Shown here piece by piece: positions 40,297 to 52,855 of a DNA stretch of 64,000 bases. A program made the position numbers and the translations under genes. Every line of letters starts with the position of its first letter. Position 1 is the stretch's first letter. This stretch comes from Rhipicephalus microplus (Eukaryota; Arthropoda; Arachnida; Ixodida; Ixodidae): NCBI RefSeq assembly GCF_043290135.1, contig NC_134701.1, positions 3,009,501-3,073,500 on the forward strand, written 5' to 3'. Under the pieces are notes generated by a model. That model ran no database searches. It saw only the letters and a list, made by a program, of their open reading frames with translations, and had not been told where the DNA came from.

Positions 40297-43198
40297 GACG
40301 GTTGCAAGCGCTTTCACATTAAATATCGCAGTTCCCCACTTTTAATGGTGAAAAACACTGCATTTCAGTAATTGACATTGTTTAATGCGGTTTTACGACG
40401 GTTCATATCTTAACCTAACCTAACATTCGCACTTGTATCTAAAGACGCTCAATTACACTGTTTCGTTCACAATTACGATATTTGCTTGACCTCACAGTTT
40501 CTCACCAACTTATTACAGTACAGAACGCTGTATCTCGCTAAATGACATCGTTCTTTAAGGTTTCACGATACTTGCATGCGCTTTACCGAGAATGTCACAA
40601 CATAGCAGTTTCGCACTTGTAACGGTACAACACGCAGTATTTGGCTTGTTCATGCCGTTTTGTGTGCTTTCACAACATTTTACCTATCGCAGTTTCGTAC
40701 TCGCATTAAAACAACACTATCTCGTTAGATGACGTCGTTTTTGGTGGTTTCACGACGCTACCTAGCTTAAACTAACATAACTCAACCTAACATAACCTTC
40801 GCACTTCTATCGTTAGAAAACGTTTTACTCGCTACTTTGCATTGCTTTCTACAACATTACGACGGTTTCAAGCGCTTTCACATTAGATATCGCAGTTCCC
40901 AACTTGCAAAAGTGAAAAACACTGCATCTCACTAAGTGACATTGTTTAATGCGGTTTTACGACGGTTCATACCTTAACCTAACGTAACCTAACCTAACCT
41001 AACCCAACCTAACCCAACCTAACATAACCTAACCTAACGTAACCTAACGTAACCTAACCTAACCTAACCTAACCTAACCTAACGACATTTGCAAGCGCTT
41101 TCACATTAGATATCGCAGTTCCCGACTTGTAATGGTGAAAAACACTGCATCTCACTAAGTGACATTGTTTAATGCGGTTTTACGACGGTTCATATCTTAA
41201 CCTAACCTAACATTCGTACTTGTATTGAAAAACGCTCTATTACAATGTTTCGTTCACAATTACGATATTTGCATAACCTCACAGTTTTTCACCAACTTAT
41301 TGCAGTACAGAACGCTGTATCTCGCTAAATGACATTGTTCTTTAAGGTTTCACGATGCTTGCATGCGCTTTAACGAGAATATCACAATATAGCAGTTTCG
41401 TACTTGTAACGGTAGAACGCGCTGCATTTGGCTTGTTCATGCCGTTTTGTGTGCTTTCACAACATTTCACCTATCGCAGTTTAATACTCGCAATAAAACA
41501 ACACTATCTCGTTAGATGACGTCGTTTTTGGTAGTTTCACGACGCTACCTAGCTTAAACTAACCTAACCTAACCTAACCTTCGCACTTCTATCGTTAGAA
41601 AACGTTTTACTCGCAACTTTACAATGTTTTCTACAAGATTACGACGGTTTCATGCGCTTTCACATTAGATATCGTAGTTCCCGACTTGTAATGTTGAAAA
41701 ACACTACATCTCACTAAGTGACATTGTTTAATGCGGTTTTACGACGGTTGATATGTGAACCTAACCTAACATTCGCACTTGTATCTAAAGACGCTCAATT
41801 ACACTGTTTCGTTCACAATTACGATATTTGCTTGACCTCACAGTTTCTCACCAACTTATTACAGTACAGAACGCTGTATCTCGCTAAAGGACATCGTTCT
41901 TTAAGGTTTCACGATACTTGCATGCGCTTTACCGAGAATGTCACAACCTAGCAGTTTCGCACTTGTAACGGTACAACACGCAGTATTTGGCTTGTTCATG
42001 CCGTTTTGTGTGCTTTCACAACATTTCACCTATCGCAGTTTCGTACTCGCAATAAAACAACACTATCTCGTTAAATGACGTCGTTTTTGGTGGTTTCACG
42101 ACGCTACCTAGCTTAAACTAACATAACTCAACCTAACATAACCTTCGCACTTCTATCGTTAGAAAACGTTTTACTCGCTACTTTACATTGCTTTCTACAA
42201 CATTATGACGGTTTCAAGCGCTTTCACATTAGATATCACAGTTCCCAACTTGTAAAGGTGAAAAACACTGCATCTCACTAAGTGACATTGTTTAATGCGG
42301 TTTTATCGCGGTTCATATTTTAACCTAACCTGACCTAACCTAACCTAACCCAACCTAACCTAACATAACCTAACCTAACCTAACCTAACCAAACCTAACC
42401 TAACCTAACCAAACCTTACCTAACATACCCTAACCTAACCTAACCTAACCTAACCTAACCAAACCTAACCTAACCTAACCTAACGTAACCTAACCTAACC
42501 TAACCTAACCTAACCTAACCTAACGACGTTTTCAAGCGCTTTCACATTAGATATCGCAGTTCCCGACTTGTAATGGTGAAAATCACTGCATCTCACTAAG
42601 TGACATTGATTAATGCGGTTTTACGACGGTTCATATCTTAACCTAACCTAACATTCGTACTTGTATTGAAAAACGCTCTATTACACTGTTTCGTTCACAA
42701 TTACGATATTTGCATAACCTCACAGTTTTTCACCAACTTATTGCAGTACAGAACGCTGTATCTCGCTAAATGACATTGTTCTTTAAGGTTTCACGATGCT
42801 TGCATGCGCTTTACCGAGAATATCACAATATAGCAGTTTCGTACTTGTAACGGTAGAACACGCAGTATTTGGCTTGTTCATGCCGTTTTGTGTGCTTTCA
42901 CAACATTTCACCTATCGCAGTTTAATACTCGCAATAAAACAACACTATCTCGTTAGATGACGTCGTTTTTGGTAGATTCACGACGCTACCTAGCTTAAAC
43001 TAACCTAACCTAACCTAACCTTCGACCTTCTATCGTTAGAAAACGTTTTACTCGCTACTTTACATTGCTTTCTACAACATTATGACGGTTTCAAGCGCTT
43101 TCAAATTAGATATCACAGTTCCCAACTTGTAAAGGTGAAAAACACTGCATCTCACTAAGTGACATTGTTTAATGCGGTTTTACGACGGTTCATACCTT
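40297..43198 (+). repeat. Satellite and short CCTAA runs between L9 and L10
   Basis: Satellite 40297-40975 (half plus trimer, with the TTTGCATTG variant near 40836); CCTAA 40976-41083 (S4 type); satellite 41084-42321 (half plus two trimers, with the GAACGCGCTGC variant near 41416); CCTAA 42322-42524 (S3/S2 hybrid); satellite 42525-43198. Both private variants recur in the duplicate at 48343-51306. The trimer-junction frame at 41718-41951 recurs at 51610-51843. Confidence 0.88.
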
Positions 43199-43835
43199 AA
43201 CCTAACGTAACCTAACCTAACCTAACCTTACCTAACCTAACCTAACCTAACCTAACCCAACCCAACCCAACCTAACCTAACCTAACCTAAACTAACCTAA
43301 CCCAACCTAACCTAACCTAACGTAACCCAACCTAACCCAACCCAACCCAACCTAACCTAACCTAAGCTAACCTAACCTAAGCTAACCAAACCTAACCTAA
43401 CCTAACTTAACCTAACCTAACGTAACCTAACCTAACCTAACCTATTCTAACGTAACCTAACCTTACCTGACCTAACCTAACCTAACGTAACCTAACCTAA
43501 CCTAACATAACCTAACGTAACCTAACCTAACCTAACCTAACCTAACCTAACGTAACCTAACCTAACCTAACCCAACCCAACCCAACCCAACAACACCCAA
43601 CCCAACCTAACCTAACCTAACCTAACCTTACCTAACCTAACCAAATTATCCTTACCTAACCTAACCTAACGTAACCTAACCTAACCTAACCTAACGTAAC
43701 CTAACCTAACCTAACCTAACCCAACCTAACCTAACCTAACCTAAACTAACCCAACTCAACCCAACCTAACCTAATCTAACCTAACCTAACCTAACCTAAC
43801 CAAACCTAACCTAACCTAACCTAACCTAACCTAAC
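43199..43835 (+). repeat. Long CCTAA array L10 (637 bp)
   Basis: A close copy of L8, preceded by the same CTTTCAAATT-bearing satellite. It belongs to the second copy of the 7.5 kb duplication. Confidence 0.93.
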
Positions 43836-46800
43836 GACGGTTGCAAGCGCTTTCACATTAAATATCGCAGTTCCCCACTTTTAATGGTGAAAAACACTGC
43901 ATCTCAGTAATTGACATTGTTTAATGCGGTTTTACGACGGTTCATATTTTAACCTAACCTAAATTTCGCACTTGTATCTAAAAACGCTCTATTACACTGT
44001 TTTGTTCACAATTACGATACTTGCATAACCTCACAGTTTTTCACCAACTTATTGCAGTACAGAACGCTGTATCTCGCTAAATGACATTGTTCTTTAAGGT
44101 TTCACGATGCTTGCATGCGCTTTAACGAGAATATCACAATATAGCAGTTTCGCACTTGTAACGGTAGAACACGCAGTATTTGGCTTGTTCATGCCGTTTT
44201 GTGTGCTTTCAGATCATTTCACCTATCGCAGTTTAATACTCGCTATAAAACAACACTATCTCGTTAGATGACGTCGTTTTTGGTAGTTTCACGACGCTAC
44301 CTAGCTTAAACTAACCTAACCTAACCTAACCGCACTTCTATCGTTAGAAAACGTTTTACTCGCAACTTTACAATGTTTTCTACAAGATTACGACGGTTTC
44401 ATGCGCTTTCACATTAGATATCGTAGTTCCTGACTTGTAATGTTGAAAAACACTACATCTCACTAAGTGACATTGTTTAATGCGGTTTTACGACGGTTGA
44501 TATGTCAACCTAACCTAACATTCGCACTTGTATCTAAAGACGCTCAATTACATTGTTTCATTCACAATTACGATATTTGCTTGACCTCACAGTTTCTCAC
44601 CAACTTATTACAGTACAGAACGCTGTATCTCGCTAAATGACATCGTTCTTTAAGGTTTCACGATACTTGCATGCGCTTTACCGAGAATGTCACAACATAG
44701 CAGTTTCGCACTTGTAACGGTACAACACGCAGTATTTGGCTTGTTCGTGCCGTTTTGTGTGCTTTCACAACATTTTACCTATCGCAGTTTCGTACTCGCA
44801 ATAAAACATCACTATCTCGTTAGATGACGTCGTTTTTGGTGGTTTCACGACGCTACCTAGCTTAAACTAACATAACTCAACCTAACATAACCTTCGCACT
44901 TCTATCGTTAGAAAACGTTTTACTCGCTACTTTACATTGCTTTCTACAACATTACGACGGTTTCAAGCGCTTTCACATTAGATATCGCAGTTCCCAACTT
45001 GTAAAGGTGAAAAACACTGCATCTCACTAAGTGACATTGTTTAATGCGGTTTTAGCGCGGTTCATATCTTAACCTAACCTAACCTAACCTAACCTAACCT
45101 AACCCAACCTAACCTAACCTAACCTAACCAAACCTAACCTAACGTAACCTAACCTAACCTAACCTAACCTAACGACGTTTGCAAGCGCTTTCACATTAGA
45201 TATCGCAGTTCCCGACTTGTAATGGTGAAAAACACTGCATCTCACTAAGTGACATTGTTTAATGCGGTTTTACGACGGTTCATATCTTAACCTAACCTAA
45301 CCTTACCTAAACCAACCTAACCTAACCTAACCTAACCAAACCTTACCTAACATACCCTAACCTAACCTAACCAAACCTAACCTAACCTAACCTAACCTAA
45401 CCTAACCTAACCTAACCTAACGACGTTTGCAAGCGCTTTCACTATAGATATCGCAGTTCCCGACTTGTAATGGTGAAAAACACTGCATCTCACTAAGTGA
45501 CATTGATTAATGCGGTTTTACGACGGTTCATATCTTAACCTAACCTAACATTCGCACTTGTATTAAAAAAACGCTCTATTACACTGTTTCGTTCACAATT
45601 AGGATATTTGCATAACCTCAAAGTTTTTCACCAACTTATTGCAGTACAGAACGCTGTATCTCGCTAAATGACATCGTTGTTTAAGGTTTCACGATACTTG
45701 CATGCGTTTTACCGAGAATGTCACAACATAGCAGTTTCGCACTTGTAACGGTACAACACGCAGTATTTGGCTTGTTCATGCCGTTTTGTGTGCTTTCACA
45801 ACATTTTACCTATCGCAGTTTCGTACTCGCAATAAAACAACACTATCTCGTTAGATGACGTCGTTTTTTGTGGTTTCACGACGCTACCTAGCTTAAAATA
45901 ACATAACTCAACCTAACATAACCTTCGCACTTCTATCGTTAGAAAACGTTTTACTCGCTACTTTACATTGCTTTCTACAACATTACGACGGTTTCAAGCG
46001 CTTTCACATTAGATATCGCAGTTCCCAACTTGCAAAAGTGAAAAACACTGCATCTCACTAAGTGACATTGTTTAATGCGGTTTTACGACGGTTCATACCT
46101 TAACCTAACGTAACCTAACCTAACCTAACCCAACCTAACATAACATAACCTAACCTAACCTAACCAAACCTAACCTAACGTAACCTAACCTAACCTAACC
46201 TAACCTAACGACGTTTGCAAGCGCTTTCACATTAGATATCGCAGTTCCCGACTTGTAATGGTGAAAAACACTGCATCTCACTAAGTGACATTGTTTAATG
46301 CGGATTTACGACGGTTCATATCTTAACCTAACCTAACCTTACCTAAACCAACCTAACCTAACCTAACCTAATCAAACCTTACCTAACATACCCTAACCTA
46401 ACCTAACCTAACCTAACCTAACCAAACCTAACCTAACCTAACCTAACCTAACCTAACCTAACCTAACGACGTTTGCAAGCGCTTTCACATTAGATATCGC
46501 AGTTCCCGACTTGTAATGGTGAAAAACACTGCATCTCACTAAGTGACATTGATTAATGCGGTTTTACGACGGTTCATATCTTAACCTAACCTAACATTCA
46601 CACTTGTATTAAAAAACGCTCTATTACACTGTTTCGTTCACAATTAGGATATTTGCATAACCTCACAGTTTTTCACCAACTTATTGCAGTACAGAACGCT
46701 GTATCTCGCTAAATGACATCGTTCTTTAAGGTTTCACGATGCTTGCATGCGCTTTAACGAGAATATCACAACATAGCAGTTTCGCACTTGTAACGGTACA

Positions 46801-47143
46801 ACACGCAGTATTTGGCTTGTTCATGCCGTTTTGTGTGCTTTCACATTTCACCTATCGCAGTTTCGTACTCGCAATAAAACAACACTATCTCGTTAGATGA
46901 CGTTGTTTTTGGTAGTTTCACGACGCTACCTAGCTTAAACTAACATAACTCAACCTAACATGACCTTCGCACTTCTATCGTTAGAAAACGTTTTACTCGC
47001 TACTTTACATTGCTTTCTACAATATTACGACGGTTTCAAGCGCTTTCACATTAGATATCACAGTTCCCAACTTGTAAAGGTGAAAAACACTGCATCTCAC
47101 TAAGTGACATTGTTTAATGCGGTTTTACGACGGTTCATACCTT
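43836..47143 (+). repeat. Satellite and short CCTAA runs between L10 and L11
   Basis: Satellite 43836-45070; CCTAA 45071-45173; half-monomer 45174-45288; CCTAA 45289-45421; satellite 45422-46101; CCTAA 46102-46209; half-monomer 46210-46324; CCTAA 46325-46467; satellite 46468-47143. The order and private variants match 36319-39629. The spelling ACATTCACAC near 46594 is found again only near 48982, inside the 2.38 kb tandem copy. Confidence 0.88.
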
Positions 47144-48484
47144 AACCTAACCTAACCTAACCTAACCTTACCTAACCTAACCTAACCTAACCCAACCCAA
47201 CCCAACCTAACCTAACCTAACCTAACCTAAACTAACCTAACCTAACCCAACCTAACCTAACCTAACCTAACCTAACCCAACCTAACCCAACCCAACCCAA
47301 CCTAACCTAACCTAAGCTAACCTAACCTAACCTAACCAAACCTAACCTAACCTAACTTAACCTAACCTAACGTAACCTAACCTAACCTATTCTAACGTAA
47401 CCTAACCTTACCTGACCTAACCTAACCTAACGTAACCTAACCTAACCTAACATAACCTAACGTAACCTAACCTAACCTAACCTAACGTAACCTAACCTAA
47501 CCTAACCCAACCTAACCCAACCCAACCCAACCCAACAACACCCAACCCAACCTAACCTAACCTAACCTTACCTAACCTAACCAAATTATCCTTACCTAAC
47601 CTAACCTAACCTAACGTAACCTAACCTAACCTAACCTAACGTAACCTAACCTAACCTAACGTAACCTAACCTAACCTAACCTAACCTAACCCAACCTAAC
47701 CTAACCTAACCTAACCCAACTCAACCCAACCTAACCTAACCTAACCTAACCTAACCTAACCTAACCTAACCAAACCTAACCTAACCTAACCTAACCTAAC
47801 CTAACGACGGTTGCAAGCGCTTTCACATTAAATATCGCAGTTCCCCACTTTTAATGGTGAAAAACACTGCATTTCAGTAATTGACATTGTTTAATGCGGT
47901 TTTACGACGGTTCATATCTTAACCTAACCTAACATTCGCACTTGTATCTAAAGACGCTCAATTACACTGTTTCGTTCACAATTACGATATTTGCTTGACC
48001 TCACAGTTTCTCACCAACTTATTACAGTACAGAACGCTGTATCTCGCTAAATGACATCGTTCTTTAAGGTTTCACGATACTTGCATGCGCTTTACCGAGA
48101 ATGTAACAACATAGCAGTTTCGCACTTGTAACGGTACAACACGCAGTATTTGGCTTGTTCATGCCGTTTTGTGTGCTTTCACAACATTTTACCTATCGCA
48201 GTTTCGTACTCGCATTAAAACAACACTATCTCGTTAGATGACGTCGTTTTTGGTGGTTTCACGACGCTACCTAGCTTAAACTAACATAACTCAACCTAAC
48301 ATAACCTTCGCACTTCTATCGTTAGAAAACGTTTTACTCGCTACTTTGCATTGCTTTCTACAACATTACGACGGTTTCAAGCGCTTTCACATTAGATATC
48401 GCAGTTCCCAACTTGCAAAAGTGAAAAACACTGCATCTCACTAAGTGACATTGTTTAATGCGGTTTTACGACGGTTCATACCTT
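46102..48484 (+). repeat. 2.38 kb tandem duplication, copy 1
   Basis: The segment S4 run, half-monomer, S2 run, half plus trimer, long array L11, half plus trimer is immediately repeated at 48485-50867. Offsets measured on separate landmarks are 2388 (GCGGATTT, 46301 to 48689), 2388 (start of long array) and about 2.38 kb (ACATTCACAC). Differences by eye are few and mostly single pentamers, so this is the youngest duplication seen in the window, or an assembly repeat. Confidence 0.85.
47144..47805 (+). repeat. Long CCTAA array L11 (662 bp)
   Basis: L7 subfamily variant order, in copy 1 of the 2.38 kb tandem. It matches L12 over its whole length apart from small pentamer-number differences. 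Confidence 0.93.
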
Positions 48485-49531
48485 AACCTAACGTAACCTA
48501 ACCTAACCTAACCTAACCCAACCTAACATAACATAACCTAACCTAACCTAACCAAACCTAACCTAACGTAACCTAACCTAACCTAACCTAACCTAACGAC
48601 ATTTGCAAGCGCTTTCACATTAGATATCGCAGTTCCCGACTTGTAATGGTGAAAAACACTGCATCTCACTAAGTGACATTGTTTAATGCGGATTTACGAC
48701 GGTTCATATCTTAACCTAACCTAACCTTACCTAAACCAACCTAACCTAACCTAACCTAATCAAACCTTACCTAACATACCCTAACCTAACCTAACCTAAC
48801 CTAACCTAACCAAACCTAACCTAACCTAACCTAACCTAACCTAACCTAACCTAACGACGTTTGCAAGCGCTTTCACATTAGATATCGCAGTTCCCGACTT
48901 GTAATGGTGAAAAACACTGCATCTCACTAAGTGACATTGATTAATGCGGTTTTACGACGGTTCATATCTTAACCTAACCTAACATTCACACTTGTATTAA
49001 AAAACGCTCTATTACACTGTTTCGTTCACAATTAGGATATTTGCATAACCTCACAGTTTTTCACCAACTTATTGCAGTACAGAACGCTGTATCTCGCTAA
49101 ATGACATCGTTCTTTAAGGTTTCACGATGCTTGCATGCGCTTTAACGAGAATATCACAACATAGCAGTTTCGCACTTGTAACGGTACAACACGCAGTATT
49201 TGGCTTGTTCATGCCGTTTTGTGTGCTTTCACATTTCACCTATCGCAGTTTCGTACTCGCAATAAAACAACACTATCTCGTTAGATGACGTTGTTTTTGG
49301 TAGTTTCACGACGCTACCTAGCTTAAACTAACATAACTCAACCTAACATGACCTTCGCACTTCTATCGTTAGAAAACGTTTTACTCGCTACTTTACATTG
49401 CTTTCTACAATATTACGACGGTTTCAAGCGCTTTCACATTAGATATCACAGTTCCCAACTTGTAAAGGTGAAAAACACTGCATCTCACTAAGTGACATTG
49501 TTTAATGCGGTTTTACGACGGTTCATACCTT
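47806..49531 (+). repeat. Satellite and short CCTAA runs between L11 and L12
   Basis: Satellite 47806-48484; CCTAA 48485-48597; half-monomer 48598-48712; CCTAA 48713-48855; satellite 48856-49531. The first satellite carries GAGAATGTAAC near 48100, shared with about 50481 but reading GTCAC in the older copy near 40592. Confidence 0.88.
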
Positions 49532-50867
49532 AACCTAACCTAACCTAACCTAACCTTACCTAACCTAACCTAACCTAACCCAACCCAACCCAACCTAACC
49601 TAACCTAACCTAACCTAAACTAACCTAACCTAACCCAACCTAACCTAACCTAACCTAACCTAACCCAACCTAACCCAACCCAACCCAACCTAACCTAACC
49701 TAAGCTAACCTAACCTAACCTAACCAAACCTAACCTAACCTAACTTAACCTAACCTAACGTAACCTAACCTAACCTATTCTAACGTAACCTAACCTTACC
49801 TGACCTAACCTAACCTAACGTAACCTAACCTAACCTAACATAACCTAACGTAACCTAACCTAACCTAACCTAACGTAACCTAACCTAACCTAACCCAACC
49901 TAACCCAACCCAACCCAACCCAACAACACCCAACCCAACCTAACCTAACCTAACCTTACCTAACCTAACCAAATTATCCTTACCTAACCTAACCTAACCT
50001 AACGTAACCTAACCTAACCTAACCTAACGTAACCTAACCTAACCTAACGTAACCTAACCTAACCTAACCTAACCTAACCCAACCTAACCTAACCTAACCT
50101 AACCCAACTCAACCCAACCTAACCTAACCTAACCTAACCTAACCTAACCTAACCAAACCTAACCTAACCTAACCTAACCTAACCTAACGACGGTTGCAAG
50201 CGCTTTCACATTAAATATCGCAGTTCCCCACTTTTAATGGTGAAAAACACTGCATTTCAGTAATTGACATTGTTTAATGCGGTTTTACGACGGTTCATAT
50301 CTTAACCTAACCTAACATTCGCACTTGTATCTAAAGACGCTCAATTACACTGTTTCGTTCACAATTACGATATTTGCTTGACCTCACAGTTTCTCACCAA
50401 CTTATTACAGTACAGAACGCTGTATCTCGCTAAATGACATCGTTCTTTAAGGTTTCACGATACTTGCATGCGCTTTACCGAGAATGTAACAACATAGCAG
50501 TTTCGCACTTGTAACGGTACAACACGCAGTATTTGGCTTGTTCATGCCGTTTTGTGTGCTTTCACAACATTTTACCTATCGCAGTTTCGTACTCGCATTA
50601 AAACAACACTATCTCGTTAGATGACGTCGTTTTTGGTGGTTTCACGACGCTACCTAGCTTAAACTAACATAACTCAACCTAACATAACCTTCGCACTTCT
50701 ATCGTTAGAAAACGTTTTACTCGCTACTTTGCATTGCTTTCTACAACATTACGACGGTTTCAAGCGCTTTCACATTAGATATCGCAGTTCCCAACTTGCA
50801 AAAGTGAAAAACACTGCATCTCACTAAGTGACATTGTTTAATGCGGTTTTACGACGGTTCATACCTT
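48485..50867 (+). repeat. 2.38 kb tandem duplication, copy 2
   Basis: The second, adjacent copy of 46102-48484. It contains long array L12 and the TTTGCATTG-bearing satellite (near 50727). It is the extra material that makes the right-hand copy of the 7.5 kb duplication longer (about 9.9 kb) than the left-hand copy. Confidence 0.85.
49532..50188 (+). repeat. Long CCTAA array L12 (657 bp)
   Basis: Duplicate of L11, one pentamer shorter. L7 subfamily. Confidence 0.93.
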
Positions 50868-52213
50868 AACCTAACGTAACCTAACCTAACCTAACCCAAC
50901 CTAACATAACCTAACCTAACCTAACCTAACCTAACGTAACCTAACCTAACCTAACCTAACCTAACCTAACCTAACGACATTTGCAAGCGCTTTCACATTA
51001 GATATCGCAGTTCCCGACTTGTAATGGTGAAAAACACTGCATCTCACTAAGTGACATTGTTTAATGCGGTTTTACGACGGTTCATATCTTAACCTAACCT
51101 AACATTCGTACTTGTATTGAAAAACGCTCTATTACAATGTTTCGTTCACAATTACGATATTTGCATAACCTCACAGTTTTTCACCAACTTATTGCAGTAC
51201 AGAACGCTGTATCTCGCTAAATGACATTGTTCTTTAAGGTTTCACGATGCTTGCATGCGCTTTAACGAGAATATCACAATATAGCAGTTTCGTACTTGTA
51301 ACGGTAGAACGCGCTGCATTTGGCTTGTTCATGCCGTTTTGTGTGCTTTCACAACATTTCACCTATCGCAGTTTAATACTCGCAATAAAACAACACTATC
51401 TCGTTAGATGACGTCGTTTTTGGTAGTTTCACGACGCTACCTAGCTTAAACTAACCTAACCTAACCTAACCTTCGCACTTCTATCGTTAGAAAACGTTTT
51501 ACTCGCAACTTTACAATGTTTTCTACAAGATTACGACGGTTTCATGCGCTTTCACATTAGATATCGTAGTTCCCGACTTGTAATGTTGAAAAACACTACA
51601 TCTCACTAAGTGACATTGTTTAATGCGGTTTTACGACGGTTGATATGTGAACCTAACCTAACATTCGCACTTGTATCTAAAGACGCTCAATTACACTGTT
51701 TCGTTCACAATTACGATATTTGCTTGACCTCACAGTTTCTCACCAACTTATTACAGTACAGAACGCTGTATCTCGCTAAAGGACATCGTTCTTTAAGGTT
51801 TCACGATACTTGCATGCGCTTTACCGAGAATGTCACAACCTAGCAGTTTCGCACTTGTAACGGTACAACACGCAGTATTTGGCTTGTTCATGCCGTTTTG
51901 TGTGCTTTCACAACATTTCACCTATCGCAGTTTCGTACTCGCAATAAAACAACACTATCTCGTTAAATGACGTCGTTTTTGGTGGTTTCACGACGCTACC
52001 TAGCTTAAACTAACATAACTCAACCTAACATAACCTTCGCACTTCTATCGTTAGAAAACGTTTTACTCGCTACTTTACATTGCTTTCTACAACATTATGA
52101 CGGTTTCAAGCGCTTTCACATTAGATATCACAGTTCCCAACTTGTAAAGGTGAAAAACACTGCATCTCACTAAGTGACATTGTTTAATGCGGTTTTACGA
52201 CGGTTCATACCTT
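50189..52213 (+). repeat. Satellite and short CCTAA run between L12 and L13
   Basis: Satellite 50189-50867; CCTAA 50868-50975 (S4 type); satellite 50976-52213 (half plus two trimers, with GAACGCGCTGC near 51307). It matches 40297-42321 at an offset of about 9.9 kb. Confidence 0.88.
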
Positions 52214-52855
52214 AACCTAACGTAACCTAACCTAACCTAACCTAACCTTACCTAACCTAACCTAACCTAACCCAACCCAACCCAACCTAACCTAACCTAA
52301 CCTAACCTAAACTAACCTAACCCAACCTAACCTAACCAAACCTAACCTAACCTAACCCAACCTAACCCAACCCAACCCAACCTAACCTAACCTAAGCTAA
52401 CCTAACCTAAGCTAACTAAACCTAACCTAACCTAACTTAACCTAACCTAACGTAACCTAACCTAACCTAACCTATTCTAACGTAACCTAACCTTACCTGA
52501 CCTAACCTAACCTAACGTAACCTAACGTAACCTAACATAACCTAACGTAACCTAACCTAACCTAACCTAACCTAACGTAACCTAACCTAACCTAACCCAA
52601 CCTAACCCAACCCAACCCAACCCAACAACACCCAACCCAACCTAACCTAACCTAACCTTACCTAACCTAACCAAATTATCCATACCTAACCTAACCTAAC
52701 CTAACGTAACCTAACCTAACCTAACCTAACGTAACCTAACCTAACCTAACCCAACCTAACCTAACCTAACCTAACCCAACCTAACCTAACCTAACCTAAA
52801 CTAACCAAACTCAACCCAACCTAACCTAATCTAACCTAACCTAACCTAACCTAAC
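52214..52855 (+). repeat. Long CCTAA array L13 (642 bp)
   Basis: Standard order with private changes: AACTAAACC near 52414, TTATCCATACC near 52677 and AACCAAACTC near 52803. It retains the second AAGCTAACC, so it belongs to the L1/L2 subfamily although its right-hand neighbours belong to the L7 subfamily. Confidence 0.92.

Noticed and set aside
4138..51843. A 77-codon open frame repeated at about ten trimer junctions (for example 4138, 15085, 16521, 28590, 41718, 51610)
   Set aside because: It crosses satellite and CCTAA stub sequence and exists only where CTAAAGGAC replaces CTAAATGAC; most trimer copies end early at that TGA. Its likeness between copies is explained by recent DNA duplication. 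It has no domain, signal peptide or coding bias.
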